Origin: Macrobrachium rosenbergii
Lineage: Eukaryota; Arthropoda; Malacostraca; Decapoda; Palaemonidae
Reading direction: 5' to 3'
Assembly: GCF_040412425.1 (NCBI RefSeq)
Contig: NC_089768.1
Span: 5,570,001-5,634,000 of the forward strand
DNA length: 64,000 nucleotides
Shown here: piece after piece, positions 30,545-44,135 of the stretch
How the letters are laid out: each line of letters opens with the position of its first letter
How positions within the stretch are numbered: the first letter of the stretch is position 1
Notes under the pieces: model-generated
Database searches by the model: none
Told to the model about the DNA's origin: nothing
What the model saw: the letters and a program-made list of their open reading frames with translations, nothing else
Program-made: the position numbers and the translations under genes

Positions 30545-32140
30545 CAATAAACCGAAACACCCCCTACTAAACCTAAATACACACCCCACTAAGCCTAAAC
30601 ACCCCCTAAATCAAAACACACCCCTCCCTAAGCCTAACACACCCCCACTTAGCTGAAACAACCCTTCTAAACCTAAGCACACCACCAATAAACCAAAACT
30701 CACCCCACTAAAACTAAATACATCCCCCACTAAACCTGAACACACCCCCACTAAACCAGAACACACCCTCTGTAAACCTAAACACACCGTCCATTAAAAC
30801 TAAACATCCCTCCCACCATGCCTAAACACACCCACCAGTAAATGTAAACATACACCACCCACTAAACCTAAATGCACCCTCAACTAAACCTAAACACAAA
30901 CACACCTTCAACTAAACCTAAATGCACGCCACCAACAAAACCTAAACACACCCTCCACTAAACCTAAATGTACCCCCACCGTACCTAAACATACCCCCAC
31001 TAAACCTAAACACACACCTCACTAAACCTAAATGTACCCACACTAAACCTAAACACAAGCCCCTACTAACGCTAAACACCCACATCAAAATTAACACACT
31101 CCCACTAAAGCTAAACACACCCTAAATAAAAACACACCATCTACTAAACCTGAACACACTCCCACTTATAATAAACACACCCTCCAATTAACTGAAATAC
31201 CCCAACTAAACCCAAGCACACCCTCACTAAACCAAAACACACCACCACTAAACCTACACACATCCCATGCTAAACATAAACACACTCCCACTAAATCAGA
31301 ACACACCACCAACTAAACCTATACACTTCCCACTAAACATAATCACACACACCACTTAACTAAAACACTCCAACTAAACCTGAGCACATCCCCACTAAAC
31401 CAAATCAGACACCCACTAAACCTAAACACATTTCCACATTAAACCTAAACACACCGTCACTAAACCAGAACACATCCCCACTAAATCTGAATACACCATC
31501 CACAAAACCTAAACATCCCTCCCACCAAAACTAAACAAATCCCCACTAAACCTAAACACACACAACCCACTAAACCTAAATGCACACCCACTAAACGTAA
31601 ACACTCCCAACCTAAACCTAAACACACCCCGACTAAACCAAAACACACATCTGAATCAAAACATACACCCAATAAACCTAAACACATCCCCTCACTAAAC
31701 CTAAACACAACCCCACTAAACCAAAACACACTCCCACTGAACCTAAACACATCCACCACTAAACATAAACACCTCTTCCAATAAAACAAACTGCACTCTC
31801 CACCTAAACACACAAGACCCACAAAACCTAAATACACTTCTCACTAAATCTAATTGCACCCCCACCATACCTAAACTCACCCCCACTAAACCTAAACACA
31901 CACCCTCACTAATCCTAAAAACACGGCTCACTAAACCTAAATGCACCCTCCACTAAACGTGAATACACCCTCCCCCCCAGCAAATCTAAACATACCCCCA
32001 CTAAGCTTAAATAAACGCTCACTAAACCTAAACACACACCCCAATAAACCTACACACACCCCCACTAAACCTAAACACACCCACTGCTGAACCTAAGTCC
32101 TCACTAAATCTAAACACACACCCCCACTGAACCTAACACA
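30545..32140. repeat. Degenerate satellite, about 18-21-bp unit, about 1.6 kb
   Basis: Roughly 80 diverged tandem units of the type CCCCACTAAACCTAAACACA. The motif CTAAACCTAAAC resembles a variant of the arthropod telomere strand (CCTAA)n but with an extra A and intervening CACACCCC. Variation between units (AACCAGAACACACC, AAATGCACCC, GCCTAAACAC) indicates age. The Gly-Leu-Val-rich minus-strand frames here are the repeat translated and not genes. G-rich on the minus strand. Confidence 0.93.
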
Positions 32141-32269
32141 AACCTTGATACAGAATTAATAATTACAGGAAAGAAAAAGAATTTTCAATAATATATTTCT
32201 ATGGTCTCAAGTACATGAAATGAGGTATGATAAACCCATAGAGTTTATTTACCACATGAGTTACAAAGG

Positions 32270-32331
32270 CAGGGGGAAGGGGGAAGGGGAAGGGGAAGGG
32301 GAAGGGGAAGGGGAAGGGGAAAGGGAAGGGG
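32270..32331. repeat. (GGGGAA)n array
   Basis: About nine GGGGAA/GGGGGAA units. The runs of four G at six-base spacing could form a G-quadruplex on the plus strand. Confidence 0.95.
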
Positions 32332-32458
32332 TACGGGTTTCAAACCTACCCTATTGTCTAAGTTGGGTCAAATACTGGCCATGTGACAAATTTTATCTAG
32401 ATCGGTCAAACGGATCGGATTTCTACAGTGCACAAAAATACAAGCATTCACTTTAATA

Positions 32459-32487
32459 TCTATATATATCTATCTATCTATCTATCT

Positions 32488-32570
<83 letters not shown>
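32459..32570. repeat. (TATC)n-(TA)n microsatellite
   Basis: TATC units passing through TATATC into pure TA, which ends at the left terminus of a Tc1/mariner element. Confidence 0.97.
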
Positions 32571-32572
<2 letters not shown>

Positions 32573-33887
32573 AGGTGTTTCAAATTAGAGCCCCCTCCAC
32601 AGAACAAATGGAAAGTTACGAAGTTTTCTGCTATAGCCTATCTCCAAGTACATTATTTTAAGTTTCTATTAACCTATTTTTCATTTTACATTTCTTGTAT
32701 TTTCAGACTGAGTGATGGAGTTAGATATAGCCATGGCTAACGACTCTGAGGAAATCAGATGGATTGACTGAATCCGGGCTATAACCTTCAGAGAGGCCAG
32801 GGATGCTGAGCATCCTTCATTTCACGTTCCTGGATAGTAAAAGAGATGAATCCTTTGTTAAAAGAAACTGGAACAAAAATCCATATGACTGTTATTGCGA
32901 AAAGAGTCAGAATCTTGGAAGGCCTGAAGTCCTTTCTCAGGAGTCAAAAGTCTTCATAGCTGAGGCAACGGGTAGACCAAGAAAGTCTTTACGCAAATTG
33001 GCGCTTGAACTACAAACAAAAAGGGGAAAGAAGAGAAGTGAAAAAATCTGGTATCAAGCCATTTCATGTTATCAGCAACAGATAGAAGACCATGCATGGT
33101 TTTGTGGTTCATTTCTTAAAGACTGGGATGAAGCTGACTTTCTCCATGTTGCCACATCAGATGAATTCTTCATTTACACAGTCAGGAAGCCAAACCATAA
33201 AAATGACGTCATTTGGGCTGCACGTTGGATGATATCAGCGATGACCTGCGCTATCGCCAAGTTGTGAAATTTCCTGAATGTTTGGGAATTTTTCTGTTTC
33301 ACAGCCAAACGCTTAATGTGGATCATCAAAGAAAAAGGACAGTCATGGAATGGCAAATACTTCAGAGAAACTGTGCTTACTGGTGGAGTATTTCCTTTCC
33401 TCAGAGATCCTGAAAATCTGTTATCTGTTGAAGAGGTCACATTTTGCATGATAAGGTACCATGTTTCAAGGATCTTCAGACACAGGAGCTGCTTCAAAAC
33501 AGTGGTATTGATTTCTTCTCGTCAAGTGAATTTCCAGGTAGCTCCCTTGACCTTAATGTGTGTGAAAACATTGGTAGTATTTTAAAGTATTGTGTTGAAG
33601 CGTGCACAGTGAACTATGATGGTATACCAAGCTTCGACGACCTGCGAAGATAGGTAACCAAAGTGCTCAGGGAAATGGAGTTTTGAGTCTCAGCTTTTTT
33701 GCGATGTGCTGAAATCATACCCCTCAAAAATGCAGGCTATGGTACAGGCAGATGGAGGCCACACAAAATATTAAATACCCAGAGAGAAACTTAAATAAAT
33801 ACCTGTTCTGAATTACTTTTGTTTTTGTCCATATCGATTTTAGTTTATGCTGTAGAGGGGGGGGGCCTCTAAATTTGAAACACCCTG
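32571..33887 (+). mobile_element. Tc1/mariner element, DD37E-like spacing, decayed
   Basis: Terminal repeats CAGGTGTTTCAAATTAGAGC (32572 on) and, in reverse complement, CAGGGTGTTTCAAATTTAGA (to 33886) bracket 1.3 kb at TA-rich sites. Frames give GRPEVLSQESK, ATGRPRKSLRKLALELQTKR (helix-turn-helix half, 32920-33030), HAWFCGSFLKDWDEADFLHV, ATSDEFFIYTVRKPN (first catalytic Asp, about 33160-33200), HDKVPCFKDLQTQELLQNSG (second Asp, about 33450), then SSLDLNVCENIGSILK. Counting 37 residues between the second Asp and the Glu of CEN suggests the DD37E group of the IS630-Tc1-mariner superfamily. Several frameshifts and an internal duplication of frames make it inactive. Confidence 0.88.
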
Positions 33888-33888
33888 T

Positions 33889-33889
<1 letters not shown>

Positions 33890-33948
<59 letters not shown>

Positions 33949-33957
33949 TATATATAA
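33890..33957. repeat. (TA)n microsatellite
   Basis: Begins in the TA target site of the Tc1/mariner element. Confidence 0.97.
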
Positions 33958-33969
33958 GTATGTATATGT

Positions 33970-34147
33970 ATAACTGAATCACGAAAATATGGAACGTGAT
34001 GAATATATAAATAAAGATAAAATCCAGGAAGGAAAGCAAAACACTGCAGCGCTCTTTCATCCTTTACTTAGCTAAGTAAAGGACAAAAGAGTCGAAAGGC
34101 CTTGCAGTACTCCAGTGTTTCCCTTTCCTTCGTGGATTTTATCTTTA
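33970..34147. repeat. Foldback element, palindromic, between two (TA)n tracts
   Basis: ATAAAGATAAAATCCAGGAA, then GGAAAGCAAAACACTG (34011-34046), pairs with CAGTGTTTCCCTTTCCTTCG and TGGATTTTATCTTTAT (34111-34146). The centre is CCTTTACTTAGCTAAGTAAAGG (34062-34083), a near-perfect hairpin. I recall this repeat as common in decapod sequences. A loop-deleted relative is at 11675-11765. Non-coding. Confidence 0.85.
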
Positions 34148-34272
<125 letters not shown>

Positions 34273-34299
34273 ATGGATGTATGTATGTGTGTGTATGTT

Positions 34300-35090
34300 C
34301 CAGCATAACTCTAAATGCATTGAGCAATTTCAACCATATTTGTATACATATGACTTACTATCAAGAAAAGAATACTATAGGGGTAAGACATCACTAGCAC
34401 CAAAGGGCATCAAAGGGGTGGGGGTGGGAAGGGTTTCCCTGAAATGGGGCTGGCTCTCCCAGTAGACTTAGTAACTAAATAAACTTTACAGGTTTATCAT
34501 ACCTCATTTCAGTATACATATGACTTATTATCTGGAAAAAACTACCCTGGGGGTAAGACATTACTGGCACCAATGGGGGTGGGGGTGGGAAGGGGGTGAC
34601 ATGTAAAAATAATCGAAAACGACAGATTTTTGTGTCTAATCCAAAGTTTTCGAGGTCACTGAAATGAATAGTGACACTCCCAACACCCTTTACGTCCAAG
34701 TTCAGCCCCGACAGAAAGGGGGATGAGAAGGGGTGAAAAATAAAATGGAAAACTGATGGATATGACTTACTATCTGGAAAAAATGACTGTGTGGATAAGA
34801 CATTACTGACACCAATGGGGGTGGGGGTGGGGGTGGGAAGGGGATGAAATGTAAAAATAACTGAAAACAACAGATATTAGTGTCTAATCCATAGTTTTCA
34901 AGGTCACTCAGATGAATAGTGACACACCTAATGCCCTTTATGTCCAAGTTCAGCCCTGATAAGAAGGGGAGTGAGAAGGGGTGAAAAATAAAATGTAAAA
35001 ATGAGGGATATTAGTGTCTAATCCATAGTTTTCGAGGTCACTGAGATGAACAGTGACAAGCCCAATGCCCTCTAGGTCCAAGCATTATAC
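34300..35090. repeat. Tandem repeats, about 240-bp unit, G-rich
   Basis: Successive units share ATATGACTTA(C/T)TATCTGGAAAAA, GGTAAGACATTACTGGCACC, AATGGGGGTGGGGGTGGGAAG, GTGTCTAATCCA.AGTTTTCG, AGGTCACTGA.ATGAA.AGTG and AGAAGGGGTGAAAAATAAAATG. Starts at about 34335 (diverged), 34505 and 34755, with a partial unit from 34990. The GGGGGTGGGGGTGGG runs are candidates for G-quadruplexes. Plus- and minus-strand frames across it carry no motif. Confidence 0.88.
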
Positions 35091-35905
<815 letters not shown>

Positions 35906-36306
35906 ATATGCAGCTGGAAATTATGATTCCAGCCTTCTTCTAGCATTTGGTAATGGGGCTGCAAATTATAAACTAAAAGGGAATAAATAGGAGATTTTAA
36001 GGTCTCCAGAGAGATACCTTGATTAGTTAAATGTTAGTTTACTTGCAATATACAGACGAAATTCAACACTTAGAGCATATAGGGCATGTCTCAATCAATA
36101 AGAAAATCAATGAGTTTAGGAATTACTCTGAAGCAGGAAAATCTTGTCCCCAGATAAGTAAGAAGCTTTTTGAATGCTGGGAGTTAGTTCCAGATGTCCT
36201 CATTAATCTTAAGAGGCAATCGATTTTCTGTGTTGATTCCAGGCACTTGTGCCAGGTAGGAAACGTGAAATAATACAAGTGTCATCGACTCCTATAAGCA
36301 GAGAGA
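35906..36306. other. No recognisable gene
   Basis: An 80-codon frame (36031-36273) has no motif I recognise. It may be decayed gag sequence of the following Gypsy remnant, given its position. Confidence 0.35.
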
Positions 36307-36327
36307 TAACCTAACCTAACCTAACCC
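36307..36327. repeat. Interstitial (CCTAA)n telomere-like repeat
   Basis: TAACCTAACCTAACCTAACC: three CCTAA units plus edges, the complement of the TTAGG repeat found at most arthropod telomeres. Only about 20 bp, so it may be chance or a repair scar. Confidence 0.8.
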
Positions 36328-36329
36328 AA

Positions 36330-36740
36330 GTGGTTTCAGTGACACCCCTCAATGGATCTTCCCCGCCTGAGGAACTGCCCACCATGGCGGATACGGGGGC
36401 AGACATTAGCCTGATAACTCAGATGCAAGTACCAGCCAGGACAACCATTCAAGAGAACGAACGATGGACCATCAGCTGGATAGCTGGGACTACCCTGGAC
36501 ATTTCAATGGTCCAGCTCCAAGTGACTACATCTAGGGGTACCACAGAGCATTGCTTGGGTGTGGTGAGCTCCATCAAACCAGGGCGTCAATTCCTACTAG
36601 GCAGAGACCTCCTCTGGGGTACGACGCAAGTCGTGCCCCTGTGCTGCATGACAGCTTCAGCCCCTGAAGAGCCAAGCACAAAAGCACTCCTCCCAGAGGA
36701 GAAACCAGAGCACCAGGACATCAGGCTGGAAGATGTATAA
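36330..36740 (+). pseudogene. Gypsy-type retroviral-like aspartic protease fragment
   Basis: An open frame of 136 codons contains MADTGADISLIT, the catalytic DTGA motif of retropepsins (36384-36418), and FLLGRDLL about 65 residues later, the C-terminal LG(R/M)D strand of these proteases. In Ty3/Gypsy elements this enzyme processes the Gag-Pol polyprotein. Both landmarks and their spacing fit. No reverse transcriptase follows: the next recognisable part is integrase 160-300 bp further on, so the remnant has a large internal deletion. Confidence 0.75.
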
Positions 36741-36879
36741 TGGCTGCACAAAGGAACCATGGAGTCTCAGGACTCAGAACACCCTGAAGGGGCACCCATT
36801 CTTTTGGTAACTGCTGCAGATGCCAAGGTGCCAGAATTAAAAAGATTGCAGCTTATTGCTGCCCCAGAATGAAGACAGT

Positions 36880-37716
36880 GACCTCCTCCCTACGAGGGAA
36901 GAGGCACTAACCAAGACATGAGGGATTTATTGCAAGATGGTTACCTCCTTGAGGATGAGGCCCTATACAGGATAATCCAAGGACCGGAGGAGCCACCACA
37001 CATCATACACTGATTGGTGGTAGTGCCGCAGAAACTGCAACCCCATGTACTTCAACTACCCCATGATGGACTTGGGGGGCATTTTGGTGTCTTTTGCACT
37101 ACCAAGCTGCTGGAGGGCAAGTTCTAATGGCCAGGATGGCAGAAGGCATTTAAAGCCTACATTGCTTCTTGCCTCTCCTGTCAACTCACAGAAAAACCCA
37201 ATGAGGTAATCCCAAGAGCGCCCTTACAAAACATTCTGTCCATTGGAGTCCCCTTCCAATACCTGTTCATAGACTACTACATGCCGCAGCGGCACACCCC
37301 TTCAAAATCCAAGAAGTCTCATGTCCTCACCATCATCGATCGATTTACTCGATATCCCGAGGCCATTCCAGTATGAAGCATCAGTTTCAAGAATGCCATA
37401 AAAGCCTTAATCCACTTCTGCCGTTTCGGTTTCCCGGGCACCGTCCAGAGTGGTCAGGGAAAGCACTTCATGTTGAAGGAGTTCAGGGACAGCATGGCCA
37501 GCCATGGTATCACCCACCTCCACTGTACACCGTGTCATCTGGAAAGTCAGGGCATGGTCAAACAATTTCATCAGTCATTCGGCTCTGCGGTCTCCAAGCC
37601 GGAGTAAGAGAGTGGAGCTGGGTGAGAAGAAATCCTGCCCTATGCCACGTTCGCAATCCGGCAGACACCATCTGAGACCTTGGGCTATAGTACATTCAAC
37701 CTTCTATTTGCCAATT
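36880..37716 (+). pseudogene. Gypsy-type integrase fragment
   Basis: Broken plus-strand frames give LLQDGYLLEDEALYRIIQGP, the zinc-binding HHCC region LPHDGLGGHFGVFCTTKLLE and ASCLSCQ (37060-37190), then FIDYYMP with the first catalytic Asp (about 37270), [38 protein letters not shown] and [15 protein letters not shown] with the catalytic Glu (about 37540), ending [17 protein letters not shown]. The second catalytic residue, normally Asp in SDQG, is Gly here (SGQG), so the enzyme is dead even without the stop codons. Together with the upstream protease this is a Ty3/Gypsy remnant from which reverse transcriptase and RNase H are missing. The end coincides with the start of a palindrome. Confidence 0.88.
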
Positions 37717-37783
37717 CAACTCCATAATCTTTATTTCAGTTGCCTAAGCAATTTCATCTATGCATTTACATGCACACACACAT

Positions 37784-37845
<62 letters not shown>

Positions 37846-37848
37846 ATG

Positions 37849-37939
<91 letters not shown>

Positions 37940-37950
37940 GTATATATATA

Positions 37951-38018
<68 letters not shown>

Positions 38019-38033
38019 TTTATTACACACACA

Positions 38034-38086
<53 letters not shown>

Positions 38087-38201
38087 CATACATATACATA
38101 CACACACACACACATATATATACATATATATGTAATGTATGCGGGTATGTAAATACATAGATAAAATAGCTTAGACAACTGAAATAAAGATTATGGAGTT
38201 G
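37717..38201. repeat. Palindrome with (TA)n core
   Basis: CAACTCCATAATCTTTATTT followed by CAGTTGCCTAAGC (37717-37749) is matched in reverse complement at 38169-38201 with one mismatch. Homology continues inward (ATTTCATCTATGCATTTACA against the complement of 38150-38168) through ATTACATATATATA to about 37795 and 38122. The core is about 330 bp of TA with mirrored ATGTATATATATAATGTATA interruptions. The left arm overlaps the end of the Gypsy integrase remnant. Confidence 0.93.
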
Positions 38202-38204
38202 GTC

Positions 38205-38529
38205 CCAAACGAGATTTGCCAGAGGACTCTGATTCAGATTCTCCTTCCTTAGCTGTCAATTATATTGCGCCGGGTGTAACGCTCTCTTCCCGTAACTCCA
38301 CTCCCCCTTTAACCAATCAGATCTGCATAATGAATGAGCGCAAGGTAAAGAAAGAAAAGAAAACGCACATCCGGACAGACAGCCCCATCCCTGCGACGCA
38401 CGTGTCATGATGATATTGATCTGACTTTCACAAGGCTTCTTTGATCAAGAGGATTTTCGCTTTGTCTTAATTTTCTTCTGTCACTTTGTCTCTTCCTCTT
38501 TCTTTCTACCTAAGTTCTTTGACGCACAT

Positions 38530-38530
<1 letters not shown>
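38205..38530. other. No recognisable gene
   Basis: A 64-codon frame (38216-38410) lacks known motifs. Confidence 0.5.
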
Positions 38531-38532
<2 letters not shown>

Positions 38533-38615
<83 letters not shown>

Positions 38616-38632
38616 GTGTGTGTGTGTGTTTT
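38533..38632. repeat. (TA)n-(TG)n microsatellite
   Basis: About 80 bp TA then a short TG run. Confidence 0.98.
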
Positions 38633-40100
38633 TACATGTGTGTAACTTTTATATATACAGTATGCAATATATGAACCACATTTATTCAACTAATTCCTTT
38701 TCATGTGTTTATGATGTTTCTAAATGATTTCGAAAATTTTAAAGCAAAATTAAAATCTCAATTTTACCTCCTCACAGCAACAGCGTGGAAAACTGCGCGC
38801 AATTAACATACATTAAGCTCTGTCAAATAACGATATTATAGCGAGAATTAATTCTGATGGCAGGGAGAGGGCTCTTTAGGTCATTTATTACTATTGATTA
38901 TTAACCTGGTATAATGGCATCCCCCCAATTTCAACTATATTAATAGCTTCATACCAGAGTTAGAAATCAGCCACATTTTAGGCGTTGTAACAAAAACCAA
39001 CATCAACCACTTTCTCCATTTTGGTTTAGGTTTTGAGTTACAGAGCAAAATACTGGAAATGAAATATGAAGGTGCAATCACATTTCCTCACTCACTCTCT
39101 AGAGAGGTTAATGGTAGACAAATTACAATAAAAAAAATGTCAATCACGTTAATAAAACAGATGAATGTTTTGGAAAGAATATTCTATGAAAAGAGGTCTC
39201 AAATAAGCGAGAAATATATCATCCATGATGTTAGTCAGAGGGGAATAAAGGAAACGAAAAACACAATGGAAAAGGTAAAAATGACACCACTATTCTGGGA
39301 AAACAACTTTTTTTTTCTGAAAAGCAAATAATGAGTTCAAACTAAAAAAAAAACTCGTCGAAAGCAGCACTTCCCGAGAAACAAAATCTGATATTATGGT
39401 TTCATATATAGAGAACATTTTTACAAAAAGACGGAACAATTTTTCTTCATGAAACTGGGTAAACATTTATATAAAACGAAGGACTGTAAAACTAAGAACA
39501 AGCTGAACAATGTTTTCTAGAATCAAGGTACGAAGAGCGATGTCGAGAGAGAGAGAGATTTTGTGAAGTCAAGTGGATGAGTATATAAATAATAACCCAT
39601 TACAATCACTGTGCTCAATTACTTGAAAAATTCAATTGCACATATGAGACCATTTAACATGCCACCACCAGCTTTTAAAAACGTTAAACTGGAAGGTTTG
39701 TCATCAGAAATTCATGTTCCTAATTCACTTCCAGTGAAAAAAAGGATTGTATATTTATGGAGAAGAAACTGTTAACCCAAATATTGCTGCTATGAAAATT
39801 AACCTTAATCAAACGCGTTAAAAAAAATCTATATATATATATTACAACGACTTTAGGGCTCCAAAAATATAAAAAAAAAAATCAGTGGCAGGTGAGCCAA
39901 AAATGTTAAAAATACAAAAATGTAAATCTCAGCTTACACACTGATCAATGATGATAAAGCGAAAAACGGCGTAACAGAGCATATTTTGGATAACGTAGTC
40001 GGAATTTTTTCTAAACACAGCCATAATTACACAAATTAAAAATCTTTAGAAGAAAAGGTGGTTAATGAACATCAATACGCAAATGAGGTTTGCACTACAA
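38633..40100. other. No recognisable gene
   Basis: About 1.5 kb AT-rich. The 90-codon frame at 39059-39331 is Lys-rich with no motif. Confidence 0.5.
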
Positions 40101-40101
40101 C

Positions 40102-41625
<1,524 letters not shown>

Positions 41626-44055
41626 ATTTAAACAAGGGTAGGAACTGTATGTTTTCTTCTCTAAAACATAAAAGAAAACACTCACATTCGAAAGGCAAAT
41701 ATGATGAGAGAAAGATAGGAGGGGTTTTCAAGGGGTACTTAAGACATTACTTTGGGCGTAGAACTTTTGGTGACAAAGGTGGTATTTATCCTTATTCACC
41801 TCTATATGAGATTTGTCAGTGATATCACTGCTGTAGGTTGCAGGGGTGGCAATAGATGGTGCTTCAAAGATATTTTGTTTCGATCTAGGAACGAGATACT
41901 TCCTGGCGGATCTTGACGACAGACCTAGGTGAGGCTGCTAGACTGTATCATAATGCATTACCAAACCAGAGTGGCAAATGGAATTTCTATAGTCTCATGC
42001 CTCTTGCCACTACATTGTTTCCTCACCTTCCAGAATTAACAGGGAGGTGCGGCCTCACTTCTGATATTAATAATGACGTCAATCACTTCAACATCTCCGG
42101 ACATCAAGAGACAGAGAACTATTACTACCTCTGTATCCCATTCAAAGAAAGGGACAAGGCTTTACGTAAGAAGACTTCTTCTTGCAGAAATTAGACTGGA
42201 GAATTGAACAAAGGTGACTTCCCGGTGAATGTGTGGAGTCTTGTGAAAATGTGCACTTTTTGAGTTAATAATCATGCAAATATACTGGTTTTGTAAAGAG
42301 ATACAAATGGGGAATAAACGTGATATGAATGAAAGCAGAGATAAGAGTATGCGAAAGTGAAATGAAAAATAAAAGAACCTGGAAAAGATATTATGAACTT
42401 ATTAGTGCACAAAGTCTTTTATACGCACTGATATCCAATTTCTAATATTGAAAGAATGACAGTTCCACTTAAGTGACTGACCCCTGAAAAGAGATTCAAA
42501 CATACATGGTATTCTAAAAGAGAACAAAATAGAAGTCTTGACTAGAAGCATATTACCATCAGAATGGAAAGAATCCCCGGTTACATAATGAACACATTTC
42601 CTTTTGCGATATATTTGCAAGGCTAAATTCCAAAAGAGAGTGTACAGAATGCTAAATGATAAACACTCTTTTGCTTGAAGTTACAATCGGGCATTTTCAT
42701 TTTCCTTTTTTTTTTTTTTTTTCATTTCATGTCTTTTTTTCGAAAAGTGTGTGTGGCAGGCTGATGAGAAAGCAAAAGCTGCTTGGTGGATTATCAGGAA
42801 ATCACCTTTTCCTATTGTGAATCATTTTCTTCTCGTCTTTTACGATTTCTAAATCCATCGCGACTGTCCTCCCCCAATCCACGTGGCAAACCTGGCGGGT
42901 TTCTATTTTTGCCTCGCAAGGTGTCCTGACTCCATGTTGTCGACTAGTTGTTTCTTGAATATGCAGAACAAGAGAGAATTATTGTTGCTACTCAAAATCC
43001 TAATACAGTCTTATGAAAAATCTAAAAGGCTGAAACAAATACTTGAAAAGAAAGGTGTGGAATTGCATATTCATAACCTAACATATGAACAATGAAATGT
43101 TGAGTATATACAGTTAGTTATAAACAATAACAGTTAAAACAGAATATATGTAACGTGTACATATTGACAGCTAGATTAATAAATAAGTAAGGACAGAATA
43201 CTGTGAAAGACCATAATACATAGGTTATGGCACAGCCAAAGATTTGAGGACATTCCTTAAACGCCCACCACAAAGCATAAGGTAACTAAACGTTACACCT
43301 GACGCAAACTCGTTGCCAGAGACGGAATTAGTAATACTCTGAGTGCTATCCAGAAGAAAAACAGAGCGGAAATATCCAAAAGAACACAAGACAAAACCGT
43401 TGGAGAAAAAGAGTTTGAGTTACGTGACCTGGAAGGCGAATGCAGCGACCACCGGCGGTCCCTAAATAAAGAAACATATCGGAGACTCCTCGCTCGGACA
43501 AAGAGACTCCAACAAATCCATAGTATGTCTCTCTCTCTCTCTTTTCGTTCTGGTTTGTCCACGTCATAATCAACCTGCATCTGCCCCTACCAATTTTGTT
43601 GGTGTAATCACTGAAATGACTTACGTAACGCGGTCACTACAAATCTTACACGCTGTAAATTCTTTTCCAGGAATATATTTAAGGAGGCATAAAGTCATTA
43701 CGCCATTTTTGCCCATTATAATCATTCTTGATTACGCAGCTATTTACGAAAATTTTGAGACGATTAGGGAGCAGGTGTCTTAAAAAACGAAAAAAAAACT
43801 GGTATTTTTTATTAATGCCAACGTCACCTCTTTCAAAATAATGCAGTTTACATTAAAATATGTCACTGTATATGAGGTATCGATTGCCAGAATTATCATA
43901 TTGTACACCAGCTCTTTGTGTTGGGGACGAGGTCCTCGGCGGTTTCTGAGGGGGAAGATGACCGAGCAATCAACTCAAATAGTTTCAATTATTTAAGGAA
44001 TTTAGATACTGTGTGCTGTGTTTGATTTTTATATCTCTCTATTTATCTATCTATC
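41626..44055. other. No recognisable gene
   Basis: About 2.4 kb. Frames at 41913-42194 (93 codons) and 43293-43580 minus (95 codons) carry no motif I know, and the latter runs through a short CT tract. No mobile element recognised. Confidence 0.45.
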
Positions 44056-44062
44056 TAGCTAG

Positions 44063-44119
<57 letters not shown>

Positions 44120-44135
44120 CATGTGTGTGTGTATA
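44056..44135. repeat. (CTAG/TA)n-(TG)n microsatellite
   Basis: CTAT and CTAG units, TA, then TG. Confidence 0.97.

Noticed and set aside
31481..31946. Gly-Leu-Val-rich frames of 118 and 67 codons, looking like a membrane or silk-like repeat protein
   Set aside because: They lie wholly inside the degenerate CTAAACCTAAACAC satellite and simply translate it.
41913..42194. 93-codon frame as a host gene fragment
   Set aside because: No domain, no splice context, no similarity I can name.
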